Source: Paenibacillus humicola
Lineage (GTDB): Bacteria; Bacillota; Bacilli; Paenibacillales; Paenibacillaceae
Assembly (NCBI RefSeq): GCF_028826105.1
Contig: NZ_JAQGPL010000001.1
Coordinates: 5,711,501-5,775,500 of the forward strand
Direction: 5' to 3'
Length of the DNA stretch: 64,000 nucleotides
Shown here: piece after piece, positions 31,413-40,087 of the stretch
How positions within the stretch are numbered: the first letter of the stretch is position 1
Layout: every line of letters starts with the position of its first letter
Program-made: the position numbers and the translations under genes
The notes under the pieces: model-generated
What the model was told of the DNA's origin: nothing
Seen by the model: the letters and a program-made list of their open reading frames with translations, nothing else
Databases searched by the model: none

Positions 31413-32825
31413 TTAAGCTTGCGCCTGCCTGCCAAGCGGCAGCCATATCCGGATCGCGGCTCCCTGCGGCTCTCCCTGCCGCGCTTCGATGGTGCCGCCG
31501 TGGCCTTCGACAATCGCCCTGGTAATCGCAAGGCCGATGCCCGTGCCGCCCTGCTCGCCCTTATAGAAGCGGTCGAAGACGCGCTTCTCCTCGCCGGGAG
31601 CAAAGCCTTTGCCGTCGTCGGTACAGACGATTTCCACGCCGCCCTCCGAACGAACCGCCTGCAGGACAAGCTCCGAGCAGGCGTACCGCAAGCCGTTGCC
31701 CGCGATATTAATGAACGCCCGCTTTAGCTTCTCCCGGTCGAATGAGCCTTCGATTCTCCATTCGCCCGTCATGGCGACCGCGATGCCTTTCTGGTCCGCC
31801 AGACCGCGCAGGCTGTCGAGCGCTTCCTTGACGACCGGCCCGAGCTCCGTTTGCTCGAAGCGGTAAAGCTCCGTCACCCCGTCATGATCTAGCCGGCTGA
31901 GAAAAATGAGCTCGTCCACGGTCGATTTCAGCCGCTGGCACTCGCGGACAATGGTGTCCAGACTTTCCTCGGCCTCCTCTTCCCTTACGATGCCGTCCCG
32001 GATCGCCTCGGCGTTGCCTTGAATCGCCATCAGCGGCGTCTTCATCTCATGGGAAACGTTTTGCAAAAAATCGGTCTGCTGCCGGTCGTACGTCCTCAGT
32101 TTCTCGGCCATGCTTCTGAACGACTCCGCCAGCTCGCCGACCTCGTCCCGGCTGCGTATGTTCAGCTCCGGCAGCTCCCGCTTCGGCGAGAAGCGGCGCA
32201 TGCCCGCCGTCAAGCTGCGAATCGGCTTCGCGATATGCCGCCCGAGCAGCGCTCCCATCCCCAGCGCGGCGATGCCGCCGATGACGGCGCTGAACAGCTG
32301 CGTTCCTCGCAGCAGACGGGTCAGGGCGCTCACGTCCCGGATTTTTGTCGCCAGCAGAACGCGCCCGATCGTCCGCCCGTCCGCCGCGACAATCGGCCTT
32401 CGTTCGATCAGAAAGCCGTCATGGCTGCCCGCGTCCAGCGTTCGGAGCTGCCGGAGCTCGGCGGCGCCGATGTTCGTATAGACGACCCGGCTTGCGTTGT
32501 TGAACACGATCAATCTTGCCTGAATGAGCGCGCCTGCCCTGCGCAGCTCGCGCAGGGCCGCGATTTTCTCCGCGACGCTCCGGTCCGACAGGACGCCGGC
32601 TCCCTGAAGCGTCTGGGCGATCGCCGCGGCTTCGGCCTTCATCTGCTGCCTGGCTTCCTTGATCAAATACAGCTTCGACAGCAGATGAAACGACAAAGCC
32701 GTCACCGTCAGCACCGTTACGATTAAAGCCAGATTGCTCAGCTGCAGCTTCGTGCCGATTTTCCATTTAAGCGTCAAGGCGGTAACCGTACCCCCAAACC
32801 GCCGTAATTTGAACGGACGACGCAT
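31413..32825 (-). CDS. Sensor histidine kinase
   Basis: A 470-residue two-helix membrane kinase. Transmembrane segments lie at about 27-50 and 175-195 around an extracytoplasmic sensor; a HAMP domain (RHIAKPIRSLTAGMRRF) precedes the HisKA box FLQNVSHEMKTPLMAIQGNAEAIRDG with the phosphorylatable His, and the ATPase boxes are NIAGNGLRYA (N), CTDDGKGF (G1) and GGTGIGLAITRAIVEGHGG (G2). The start is uncertain: ATG at 32825 overlaps the response regulator gene by 59 bp, and a TTG at 32777 near its stop is an alternative. It forms a pair with the OmpR-type regulator upstream. Confidence 0.9.
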   Translation of the reverse strand: MRRPFKLRRFGGTVTALTLKWKIGTKLQLSNLALIVTVLTVTALSFHLLSKLYLIKEARQQMKAEAAAIAQTLQGAGVLSDRSVAEKIAALRELRRAGALIQARLIVFNNASRVVYTNIGAAELRQLRTLDAGSHDGFLIERRPIVAADGRTIGRVLLATKIRDVSALTRLLRGTQLFSAVIGGIAALGMGALLGRHIAKPIRSLTAGMRRFSPKRELPELNIRSRDEVGELAESFRSMAEKLRTYDRQQTDFLQNVSHEMKTPLMAIQGNAEAIRDGIVREEEAEESLDTIVRECQRLKSTVDELIFLSRLDHDGVTELYRFEQTELGPVVKEALDSLRGLADQKGIAVAMTGEWRIEGSFDREKLKRAFINIAGNGLRYACSELVLQAVRSEGGVEIVCTDDGKGFAPGEEKRVFDRFYKGEQGGTGIGLAITRAIVEGHGGTIEARQGEPQGAAIRIWLPLGRQAQA

Positions 32826-33441
32826 GCTCGGACAGCTTCCTGCGCAGCCTTTTGACCAAATCGTCGATCAGCCGGTCGTCCCCCGTGGAATCGTAGCCCC
32901 ATACCTTCTGAATGAGCTGCTCCCTCGTGAACGGCAGCCCCCGGTTGTCCGCCATAAAAACGAACAGCTCGTACTCCTTCGTCGTCAGCCGTATTTCCTG
33001 CCCGTCCTTGCGGACGATCCTTCTGTCCTTCAACAGCTCGAGATCCCGCAGCGCGGCCGGAGCGGCTTCCGGAACCGCCTTTTCCAGCCTTCTGAACAAG
33101 TTCCGGACCCGTACCGTCAGCTCGCGCGGACTGAACGGCTTCGTAAGGTAATCGTCGGCCCCGAGCTCCAGGCCGAGCACGCGGTCCAGCTCCTCGCCGC
33201 GGGCCGATACGAAAATAATCGGGACTTCGCTTCTGCGGCGGATTTGCCGGCAGAGCTCCATGCCGTCCATGCCGGGCATCATAATATCGAGGACGAGCAG
33301 GTCCGGTCTAAGCCGCTCCAGCTCGGCCAGCACCGCAAGGCCGTTGTCGAACAGCGTGACCTTGTAGCCGTCGCTTTCGAGATATTTTTTCAAAATGTCC
33401 CGAATGCTCTTCTCGTCATCCGCCACGAACAAATGCTTCAC
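32767..33441 (-). CDS. OmpR/PhoB-type response regulator
   Basis: A 224-residue regulator: receiver domain (1-118) with the acidic pair DDE, phosphoacceptor in LLVLDIMMPGMDG and the Lys in DDYLTKPFSPRELTVRV, then a winged-helix output domain (VRKDGQEIRLTTKEYELFVFMADNRG, DDRLIDDLVKRLRRKL, TAVWGYGYRLDA). The GTG at 33441 with GGGAGG seven bases upstream is preferred over an in-frame ATG at 33567. It is first in the RR-HK operon. Neighbouring targets are not evident. Confidence 0.9.
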   Translation of the reverse strand: MKHLFVADDEKSIRDILKKYLESDGYKVTLFDNGLAVLAELERLRPDLLVLDIMMPGMDGMELCRQIRRRSEVPIIFVSARGEELDRVLGLELGADDYLTKPFSPRELTVRVRNLFRRLEKAVPEAAPAALRDLELLKDRRIVRKDGQEIRLTTKEYELFVFMADNRGLPFTREQLIQKVWGYDSTGDDRLIDDLVKRLRRKLSEHASSVQITAVWGYGYRLDA

Positions 33442-33538
33442 GGTCCGTCCTCCCCGTCTTTCTTTGGCTTTATTATAGCAGGACCCGAATCGGCCCGTCA
33501 TAACGGGACGCTTCTCTTCTCCGGTACCGGCCATTTGT

Positions 33539-33580
33539 AAAAAAAAGGACAGGCTGCCTTTTCCCAAGGCTCTCCTGTCC
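33539..33580 (-). terminator. Terminator of secreted coiled-coil gene
   Basis: On the minus strand GGACAGG (33580-33574) pairs with CCTGTCC (33553-33547), with an inner GCCTT/AAGGC pairing, followed by a run of eight T. It lies about 85 bp after the stop at 33665. Confidence 0.85.
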
Positions 33581-33664
33581 CGTATCCTTCCGGTTCCGGA
33601 TGATCGCCAAACCGGATATCCCTCTAGCGGAGCAGCCGGAATGAATATCGTTCGGGCGGTGTTG

Positions 33665-34195
33665 TTATTCGGCCGGGGTCAGCGCAGCGATCATTTGATC
33701 GTAAAGACCGGATTTCTCCTTCAGTTTATCGTTGATTTGGCCGAAGGTTGCGAGGATATGGTCGAACGCCGATTTCGCGGCTTGTTTGTCCCTCGCCTTG
33801 ACCGCTTCGCGAAGCTGCTTCCGCTCGTTCTTCATTTGCGACAGCAGCGGCTTGATCGTGCCGTTCAGCGCCGTTATCTGCTTGCGGATGCCGGCGGCCT
33901 TTTGCAGCGCGGCCTTGTCGCCGCTTTTTCTTGCGGCAAGCGTCAGGTCGATCAGTTTGTCCCGCTTCTGTACGATTTGCGATTTCAGATCGAGCCGTTC
34001 GACGCGCAGCGCATCGATTTTGTGCAGCTCATCCTGAAATTGCTGCAGCAGCGCCCCGCTTCGGATGTGACCCGCCGAAACGGCGGCCGCGATCCTGCTT
34101 CCCGCAGCCGGCGTGCCGTTCCCGGCCTCCGCAAAGGCGCTCCCCGCTCCTAACGTCAGCATGCAGGCGATCAACAGCGCGATTCTCTTTTTCAT
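33665..34195 (-). CDS. Secreted helical/coiled-coil protein
   Basis: A 176-residue exported protein: signal peptide MKKRIALLIACMLTLGAGSAFA, then a charged helical body with long heptad-like stretches (DELHKIDALRVERLDLKSQIVQKRDKLIDLTLAARKSGDKAAL and a similar repeat KNERKQLREAVKARDKQAAKSAF). It resembles small Paenibacillus exported proteins of unknown role; a Spy-like chaperone role is only analogy. ATG at 34195 has AAGGAG eight bases before it. It lies between the two-component operon and the helicase gene, with its own terminator. Confidence 0.8.
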   Translation of the reverse strand: MKKRIALLIACMLTLGAGSAFAEAGNGTPAAGSRIAAAVSAGHIRSGALLQQFQDELHKIDALRVERLDLKSQIVQKRDKLIDLTLAARKSGDKAALQKAAGIRKQITALNGTIKPLLSQMKNERKQLREAVKARDKQAAKSAFDHILATFGQINDKLKEKSGLYDQMIAALTPAE

Positions 34196-34298
34196 GTTTC
34201 GTCTCTCCTTCATTTCGATTTTGTTTGGCGGCAAAATCAGTCTAACCGGAGAGTGCGGCACAAATTGCGGCGAAATGTGGAAAAAGGATGTGAAAAAG

Positions 34299-36662
34299 TC
34301 AATGCGTTCCCCGCCACTCGGGCGGCAACAGTCTGGCGTACTGCGGCTGCGCGTACCGGTCGTCGATCAGCAGCAGCGTCCCTCGGTCGCGCTCCGAGCG
34401 GATGAGCCGGCCTCCGGCCTGCAGCACCTTGTTCATGCCGGGGAAGACGTAAGCGTACTCGAAGCCGTTCTTCCCTTGGCGGTCGAAGTAATCCTTTAGA
34501 ATATTCCTTTCCAGCCCGACCTGCGGCAGCCCCACGCCGACGATGGCGACGCCGGTCAGCCGATCCCCCGCCAGGTCGATGCCCTCCGAGAAAATGCCGC
34601 CCATGACGGCAAACCCGACAAGCGTGCTCTCGTTTCCCGCATCGAAGGCGGTCAAAAACGCGTCCCGCTCCTCCTCCGGCATGTTCGATCTTTGGACGAT
34701 CGTTCGCATGCCGCCGCGCCCGGCTGCAGGCGACTGTTCCTCCTGCTTCAGCCCCAGCTCCATAAACCGGTCGTACACGCCGTTCATGTAAGCGTAGGAC
34801 GGGAAAAACACGAGCATATTGCCCGGATGCCGGCCGGCCATCCCGCGCAGCAGGAGTGCGACCCGCTCCATCGTGCGCTCGCGGTCCCGATAGCGGGTGG
34901 ACAGCTGCTCGATCCGGACATCGAGCTGCTCCGGCGAGAAGGGCGACGGAATGGAAACCGCGTAATCCGTTTCCTCATCTCCGCCAAGCATATCCATGAA
35001 GTAGGGGAGCGGAGACAGCGTGGCGGAAAACAAGATGTGCGCCCGGCAGCCTTTGCCGTACTGCCGCAGCAGGTGCGACGGGTCAAGGCAAAACAGCTTG
35101 ATCCGTACATCGCTCCGCTCCGTTTCGGCATAGGTAACGAACCGCTCGTCGTACAGCTTGGCAGTGCGCAGAAAATGCTGGCAGGCAAAATAGACGTCCG
35201 CCAGCAGCGGATCGGCGTCGCCCGCCGCCAGCTGCCGCTCCGCTGCGCCGGCCAGCGGCTCCAGCAGACCGATCAGCGGCTCCGGCAGCTCGCGGTTCAC
35301 GGACGCGCCGGCTGCGCCCGGGCCCCCCGCTTGAAAGGGACCGCCCGCCGTCTCCACGCCGCCTGCGGCGATTTCCTTGCGCAGCCCGATGAAGTAATCG
35401 TTCACCGCCTTCGCCGCACGATACACGTCCGGTCTCACGCTTCGGCTCGCGCGCTGCAGCGCCAGAAAATCCGCCTTGCGAAGCTCGGCCGAATACATGT
35501 CGCGCGCCCGGTCGACGAGGTTGTGCGCCTCATCCACAAGCAGCGCGGTCTGGCGCTTCTGCTCCTCGAAAAGCCGCTTCAGGCTGACGCGGGGATCGAA
35601 AATATAGTTGTAGTCGCAGACAACCGCATCCGCCGCATAAGCCGCATCGAGCGCAAATTCGAACGGGCAAACCCGGTGCTTGCGGGCATAACGTTCGATG
35701 ACGGCGCGCGTCATACCCGTCTCGCTGCCGAGCATGTCGAGGAGCGCCTCGCCGATGCGATCGTAATACCCCTTCGCATATTCGCAATATTCGCCGGTGC
35801 AGCGGACCTCGTCCTTGAAGCATACCTTTTCCTTTGCGGTAATCGTAACGGCATGCAGGTGCAGACCGCCTTCGCGCAGCAGCGCAAGCGCCTCTTCCGC
35901 AGCCGCGCGCGTCGTCGTCCGGGCGGTCAAATAAAAGAGCCGCTGCAGCAGCCCCTCCCCGACCGCTTTCACCGCCGGGTACAGCGTCGACATCGTCTTG
36001 CCGATGCCTGTCGGCGCCTTCGCAAACAGCTTCCGCCCGTCAGCGATCGTCTGGTATACGGACGCCGCCAGCTTGCGCTGGCCCGCCCGGTACGACGGGA
36101 ACGGGAAAGCCAGCTCCTTGATGCTGGCATCGCGCCTCGCGGCATGCCGGCTTCGCATGGAGGCGTACGGATAATAGCGGGCCACCGTTTCGCGCACGAA
36201 CCGCTCAAGCTCCGCGAATGTCATCGTACGCCCGAAACGGCGGCTGTCCCCGAGGTCCTTCTGCACGTACGTCAGCTGAATGCGCATCCCGGGCAGCTCC
36301 CGGTCTTTAGCCACCATATACGCATAGCACTGCGCCTGCGCCCAATGAACGGGATACGTCTCCTCCATGCTGACGGGCAGCCGTCCGGAGGTGGATTTGA
36401 TTTCGTCGACGGTCAGCCCCTCTTCCGTCTGAAGCAGCCCGTCGCAGCGCCCGTCGATGACAAACAACAGATCTTCGCAGGCGATCTCCGCCGATACATA
36501 GACCTCTTTCTCATCCTGCTCGCCGTACTGCTTCTGGATCTGCTGATGCGTCCGCGTCCCTTCCGCGAGCGAGGCCGCCGACCTGAAGCCGGCTTCGATA
36601 TCCCCGCTGCGGTAAACGTTTTCGACCAGCGCGCGAACGGATAATTGCACGGTTTGCGGCAT
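34299..36662 (-). CDS. XPD/DinG-like helicase with PD-(D/E)xK nuclease domain
   Basis: A 787-residue protein. Residues about 1-175 match a RecB/Cas4-like PD-(D/E)xK nuclease (D74 in GRCDGLL, E87-x-K89 in TVDEIKST). The helicase core follows: Walker A APTGIGKT (216-223), DEAH box (377-380) and C-terminal motifs (FAVMGGIFSEGIDLAGDRL, QAGGRLIRSERDRGTLLLIDDR). Four cysteines (C281, C288, C293, C332) sit as in the iron-sulfur cluster of XPD-type helicases. Role is probably DNA repair or recombination. ATG at 36662 has GAGGAG seven bases upstream. A LexA-like box lies upstream. Confidence 0.9.
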   Translation of the reverse strand: MPQTVQLSVRALVENVYRSGDIEAGFRSAASLAEGTRTHQQIQKQYGEQDEKEVYVSAEIACEDLLFVIDGRCDGLLQTEEGLTVDEIKSTSGRLPVSMEETYPVHWAQAQCYAYMVAKDRELPGMRIQLTYVQKDLGDSRRFGRTMTFAELERFVRETVARYYPYASMRSRHAARRDASIKELAFPFPSYRAGQRKLAASVYQTIADGRKLFAKAPTGIGKTMSTLYPAVKAVGEGLLQRLFYLTARTTTRAAAEEALALLREGGLHLHAVTITAKEKVCFKDEVRCTGEYCEYAKGYYDRIGEALLDMLGSETGMTRAVIERYARKHRVCPFEFALDAAYAADAVVCDYNYIFDPRVSLKRLFEEQKRQTALLVDEAHNLVDRARDMYSAELRKADFLALQRASRSVRPDVYRAAKAVNDYFIGLRKEIAAGGVETAGGPFQAGGPGAAGASVNRELPEPLIGLLEPLAGAAERQLAAGDADPLLADVYFACQHFLRTAKLYDERFVTYAETERSDVRIKLFCLDPSHLLRQYGKGCRAHILFSATLSPLPYFMDMLGGDEETDYAVSIPSPFSPEQLDVRIEQLSTRYRDRERTMERVALLLRGMAGRHPGNMLVFFPSYAYMNGVYDRFMELGLKQEEQSPAAGRGGMRTIVQRSNMPEEERDAFLTAFDAGNESTLVGFAVMGGIFSEGIDLAGDRLTGVAIVGVGLPQVGLERNILKDYFDRQGKNGFEYAYVFPGMNKVLQAGGRLIRSERDRGTLLLIDDRYAQPQYARLLPPEWRGTH

Positions 36663-36715
36663 GACTCTCTCCTCGCCCTTTACCCGGGCATGTACTTGTC
36701 GTAGTACGACTATAC

Positions 36716-36729
36716 CAAACAAACGTTCG
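36716..36729 (-). promoter_or_regulatory. LexA-like SOS box before helicase gene
   Basis: On the minus strand CGAAC-GTTT-GTTTG matches the Bacillus SOS box CGAAC-N4-GTTCG except one position. It lies two bases before a TATAGT -10 element (minus strand, 36714-36709) and 54 bp before the start codon, so LexA would cover the promoter. Confidence 0.55.
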
Positions 36730-36849
36730 CCGGTAAAGGCTGAACGGCAAACAAGCTCGCGGTTCGAATCACCCTCCGCCAGCCGGATCAACCTCTCCGC
36801 TTCCGTCATCCCATAAAAGTTCCCGGCCCCGCGAACGGAAATTTCGTTT

Positions 36850-37596
36850 ATGATAGATATTGATCCTACGAAAAAGGCGGCGATTCCGATCGTCCGGACG
36901 ATGTTTGAACAGCTTGTCCAGCCCCATCTTCCCGCCCTGCGGGGCTACTGTACCCAATTGGCCCGAAACGCGGCGGACGGCGACGACCTGCTGCAAGCGA
37001 CGCTGGAAAAAGCCTACCGCGCTTTCAGGGACCTTACAATACCGCTATCGAAAGCGTATTTGTTCCGGATTGCCCAAAATGCGTGGATCGACGGCAGCAG
37101 GAAAAGAACGATTCGCGCGCAGCCGCTGGCAGGCGACGATCCACCGGACAGCCGGACAAGCGGCATCGACATTCGGGACGCCTTCGAGGTGCTGGCCGAG
37201 CGATTGTCCGTCAGGCAGGCCGTGCTGCTGCTCATGGTCGATATTTTCGGATTTACCGCGGGCGAAGCCGCGCGCCGGACCGGCTCGACGGAAGGCGCCG
37301 TGAAAGAAGCGCTGAAGCGTGCCCGCCTGCGGCTCTCTCGCCCCGGTTCGGAAGCGGGGCCCGGTGCCGGCAAGCGCACGGACATCGCTCCCGGAGAGCG
37401 GATCACGCAGGAGCTGATGGAAACATTTATCCAGGCTTTCCGCAGCGGCAATATCCAACGAATCTACGAATCGTACCTGCGGCTTCGCCGCGGCGGCCTG
37501 GAAGTGGTCAAGGTATGGGAGAAGGAAGAGGCACTTTATTTCGATTTCACCGATCCGAACGGCCATCTGATTCGAATTTCCGCCAAACTTTTTTAG
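36850..37596 (+). CDS. ECF-like sigma factor, SigJ-type with degenerate C-terminus
   Basis: A 248-residue sigma-70-like protein. Region 2 is present (LRGYCTQLARNAADGDDLLQATLEKAYRAF, KAYLFRIAQNAWIDGSRKR) and region 4 (LAERLSVRQAVLLLMVDIFGFTAGEAARRTGSTEGAVKEALKRARLRL) reads as an HTH. The C-terminal part (about 180-248) is shorter than the SnoaL-like domain of SigJ-type factors and ends in VVKVWEKEEALYFDFTDPNG. No anti-sigma partner is adjacent, as is common when the C-terminal domain regulates activity. RBS before ATG 36850 is weak. A VOC-family gene follows by 70 bp. Confidence 0.8.
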   Translation: MIDIDPTKKAAIPIVRTMFEQLVQPHLPALRGYCTQLARNAADGDDLLQATLEKAYRAFRDLTIPLSKAYLFRIAQNAWIDGSRKRTIRAQPLAGDDPPDSRTSGIDIRDAFEVLAERLSVRQAVLLLMVDIFGFTAGEAARRTGSTEGAVKEALKRARLRLSRPGSEAGPGAGKRTDIAPGERITQELMETFIQAFRSGNIQRIYESYLRLRRGGLEVVKVWEKEEALYFDFTDPNGHLIRISAKLF

Positions 37597-37666
37597 CTGA
37601 CCGTTTCTTTGCCCTTTCAAAATTCGTTATAAGGACAGGAGAACCAATAAGGGAGGAACTGCAATT

Positions 37667-38062
37667 ATGACGGCAAAATCGCTTCATCTGCAGGTCATCG
37701 AGCTGCCGGTTAAAGACGTCGCGGCTTCAGTCAAGTGGTATACGGAGATGTTCGGGCTCGGATTCAGCTTTCCTTATCAGGAAGGCGACGACGAGGCGTG
37801 GCTGAATTTGAACGGCATGGGATTCGGTCTGGTCCGGACAAACGACATCCCGAAGCTGGAGTTTGTTTCGGCCCAAGGCGAACGAAAGCCCGTTCTTACG
37901 TTCCAAGTGGATAACATCGAGGAGCTCCGCGAGGAAATGATCCGTAAGGGAACCCAGGTTGAGAAGATGGTTTACAAGAAAGGCGGCGGCTACAGCTTCC
38001 AATTCGCCGACCCCGAAGGCAACCGCCTCGGCATCTGGGGCGGCTGGCCGAAAGAGGAATGA
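37667..38062 (+). CDS. VOC (glyoxalase/bleomycin resistance) family protein
   Basis: A 131-residue single VOC module with two betaalphabetabetabeta units (LQVIELPVKDVAASVKWYTEMFGLGF, VLTFQVDNIEELREEM, YSFQFADPEGNRLGIWGG). The family binds a metal or antibiotic, or isomerises small substrates; here the N-terminal metal His is absent (LQVIELPV), so binding is uncertain. GGGAGG precedes the ATG by about nine bases. Placed after the sigma gene, with a strong terminator 36 bp downstream. Confidence 0.88.
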   Translation: MTAKSLHLQVIELPVKDVAASVKWYTEMFGLGFSFPYQEGDDEAWLNLNGMGFGLVRTNDIPKLEFVSAQGERKPVLTFQVDNIEELREEMIRKGTQVEKMVYKKGGGYSFQFADPEGNRLGIWGGWPKEE

Positions 38063-38097
38063 CACGGGTTGCCCATTCAACAAGGCATGCGTTTCCG

Positions 38098-38129
38098 GGC
38101 ATTTCAACGTCGTTGAAATGCCTGTTTTT
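38098..38129 (+). terminator. Terminator after VOC gene
   Basis: GGCATTTCAAC (38098-38108) and GTTGAAATGCC (38112-38122) form an 11-bp perfect stem with a three-base loop and a TGTTTTT tail. Confidence 0.9.
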
Positions 38130-38305
38130 CAACATGCGCTTTTCAGATATAGCAGCGGCAGAAGCGCCTCAACTCGTTTATGGCCCATTTTATAAATGGC
38201 AGCTCTAACGCGGATTCCTTTTATCGTCATTTTTGTCCCTCATCTCTTAGAATGGGAACCTCCTTTGTTGCGTGCTCGATTGATGTTGCTGGCGAGCCGA
38301 CTCCC

Positions 38306-38878
38306 TTACAGGTTATATTTAGGGATTTGTTCAATTGTTTCGCCATTTATGGAAAGGCCCTTAATGGTGGCATCTACCAGGTCTACACCGTCTGTGATGA
38401 GGAACCAAAACCGTTCGCCGTAATCGTACTCCATTATTTTTGCCGAATATTGTTTTCCTTGTTTGGTCGTCACAAGTACGCTTTTTATATCCGCATCCAA
38501 TATTTTTCCATAGATCATATCCGTGTAGTCGGAAAACTCCCGTTTCAAGTCTTGGAACGACCAGCCCAACTTATAATCGTCTGGCGTTACTGAAGTTGCG
38601 CCGCTTCTAAAATGCCAGCCGCCGAAAAGATTTTTCGCCAATACGGCAATCCCAAAATACTCCCCTGATGCCGTACCTTGACCCCACTCGTAAAAAGCGA
38701 TCACTTTATTACGCTCGAGTACTTCTATATCCGCAAGGTGTGCCATCGGCTGGTTTAGCGTAAGAACAGCCTTTTCGATTTCCCGCTTGTCGTCCTTTAC
38801 CCCAATGCTCATGATGAAGGCAGCCATGACGATCGCAGCAATGGTTAAGAACAACCCGAATCGGAGTTTATTTATCAT
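38306..38878 (-). CDS. Hypothetical membrane-anchored protein
   Basis: A 190-residue protein with an N-terminal hydrophobic segment (MINKLRFGLFLTIAAIVMAAFIMSIGV), acting as anchor or signal, and an outer alpha/beta domain (VIAFYEWGQGTASGEYFGIAVLAKNLFGGWHFRSG, LVTTKQGKQYSAKIMEYDYGERFWFLITDGVD) built of Trp/Tyr-containing beta strands. Similar exported proteins in Bacillota lack a known function. It is AT-rich relative to the window. ATG at 38878 has GGGGGA eight bases before it and overlaps the stop of a small upstream frame (ATGA). Confidence 0.75.
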   Translation of the reverse strand: MINKLRFGLFLTIAAIVMAAFIMSIGVKDDKREIEKAVLTLNQPMAHLADIEVLERNKVIAFYEWGQGTASGEYFGIAVLAKNLFGGWHFRSGATSVTPDDYKLGWSFQDLKREFSDYTDMIYGKILDADIKSVLVTTKQGKQYSAKIMEYDYGERFWFLITDGVDLVDATIKGLSINGETIEQIPKYNL

Positions 38879-39126
38879 GAAACGCATCCCCCATTGAAGC
38901 GAATCACTTTCAGATTCCTGATCACCGAGCATGGCGCACCAAAAAATTCATAATCCTCGGGATCTTGAATCCAAAACAGATTCGAGCATCTATCCAGCCC
39001 CTTCAAAAAAGGAAAATCCCTCCGACGATCGTTCAGACGCAAGTTCACCGGCAATAGTTGCGGTCTAATTCCCGTACCGCATAAACGACCGGGAGCAGGC
39101 CGCTGCCGCGCCTGCTCCACGTTCAC
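38875..39126 (-). CDS. Possible small protein coupled to the 190-aa gene
   Basis: An 83-codon frame starting at a GTG (39126) ends by overlapping the next ATG (ATGA). Its second half looks protein-like (DFPFLKGLDRCSNLFWIQDPEDYEFFGAPCSVIRNLKVIRFNGG), the first half does not. It may be the remnant of a longer gene or a small independent protein. No family is recognised and no good ribosome binding site is seen. Confidence 0.35.
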   Translation of the reverse strand: MNVEQARQRPAPGRLCGTGIRPQLLPVNLRLNDRRRDFPFLKGLDRCSNLFWIQDPEDYEFFGAPCSVIRNLKVIRFNGGCVS

Positions 39127-39171
39127 GATCCTCTTCGTTTTCGTCAGAAGTCCGCCGAATACCGCTGCCAG

Positions 39172-40017
39172 CTAAACCTTTGTCAGCGGCTCCGTGACGA
39201 CCGAATCGATGATTTTCCTGGCAATACTTACGGATGGCGGAAGCTCGGGCAGACTGCCGAATTTGAACCAGGCCGCATCCGAGAGTTCGACACCGTCAAC
39301 GGCGATTTCGCCGCAGTCATAATCGGCAATGAAGCCGATCATGAGGGAATCGGGGAACGGCCATGGCTGACTGCCGAAGTAGCGAATATTTTTAACCTTA
39401 ATGCCCACTTCCTCCATAATCTCTCTCTGCACGCATTCCTCCAGGCTTTCGCCGGGTTCGACAAATCCGGCGATCAAGCTGTACATTTTTTCCGGAAAAT
39501 GAGGAGCGTGCGCAAGAAGGATTTGCCCCGGTTTCAGAATCGCGGTAATGATGGCAGGCGAGAGGCGCGGGAAGCTGGTCAAGCTGCAGTCCAGACATCG
39601 CTTTGCCCGTTCGCGTTCCAAGGAAACAGTCGGCTTTCCGCAGCTCCCGCAGTATTGATGGTTCCGGTCCCAGTTTACAATTTGAACGGCGCGGCCGGCC
39701 AAATAGAAGAGATCTTCGTCGATCGCTCCGTACAGGGAACGAAGACCTCGAAATTCCATTCCGAAGGGCTCCTGGGTATCCGGGGCCAATTCGGCGGAAA
39801 AACAGGGACGGTTTTCCAACGTTCCGAGGTACTGCGTCCGTACGGGATGGATGCCCAGTTCTTCTGCGGTCCGGGATACCGGAAGACTTACCGCTCCGTC
39901 ATGTTCTTGTACAAGTAATTGGCCGGACTTAAACATAAACCACCAAGCGGGCTCGGCGTATTCAAGCTGTGCGATCACATCGGGCTGATAGCGCCGATAA
40001 AGGTTCGTCTGTGACAT
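39172..40017 (-). CDS. nudC: NAD+ diphosphatase / NADH pyrophosphatase
   Basis: A 281-residue Nudix enzyme that cleaves NAD(H) to NMN(H) and AMP and can decap NAD-capped RNA. The order is N-terminal substrate-binding region, zinc ribbon (CGSCG...CLDC, about 121-142), Nudix box GFVEPGESLEECVQREIMEEVG (about 184-205) and the NudC-specific SQPWPFP motif. All metal and selectivity residues are intact. It is on its own between small unrelated genes. Confidence 0.92.
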   Translation of the reverse strand: MSQTNLYRRYQPDVIAQLEYAEPAWWFMFKSGQLLVQEHDGAVSLPVSRTAEELGIHPVRTQYLGTLENRPCFSAELAPDTQEPFGMEFRGLRSLYGAIDEDLFYLAGRAVQIVNWDRNHQYCGSCGKPTVSLERERAKRCLDCSLTSFPRLSPAIITAILKPGQILLAHAPHFPEKMYSLIAGFVEPGESLEECVQREIMEEVGIKVKNIRYFGSQPWPFPDSLMIGFIADYDCGEIAVDGVELSDAAWFKFGSLPELPPSVSIARKIIDSVVTEPLTKV

Positions 40018-40087
40018 CGTAGGAACAACCTTTCTTCGTTTACTTGTAGTATGGACTTACGAATCTGTGTCAATGACGCGGCAGGTT

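Noticed and set aside
34692..36644. Plus-strand frame of 650 codons
   Set aside because: Antisense to the helicase-nuclease, whose motifs are complete; translation is Arg/His-rich without domains.
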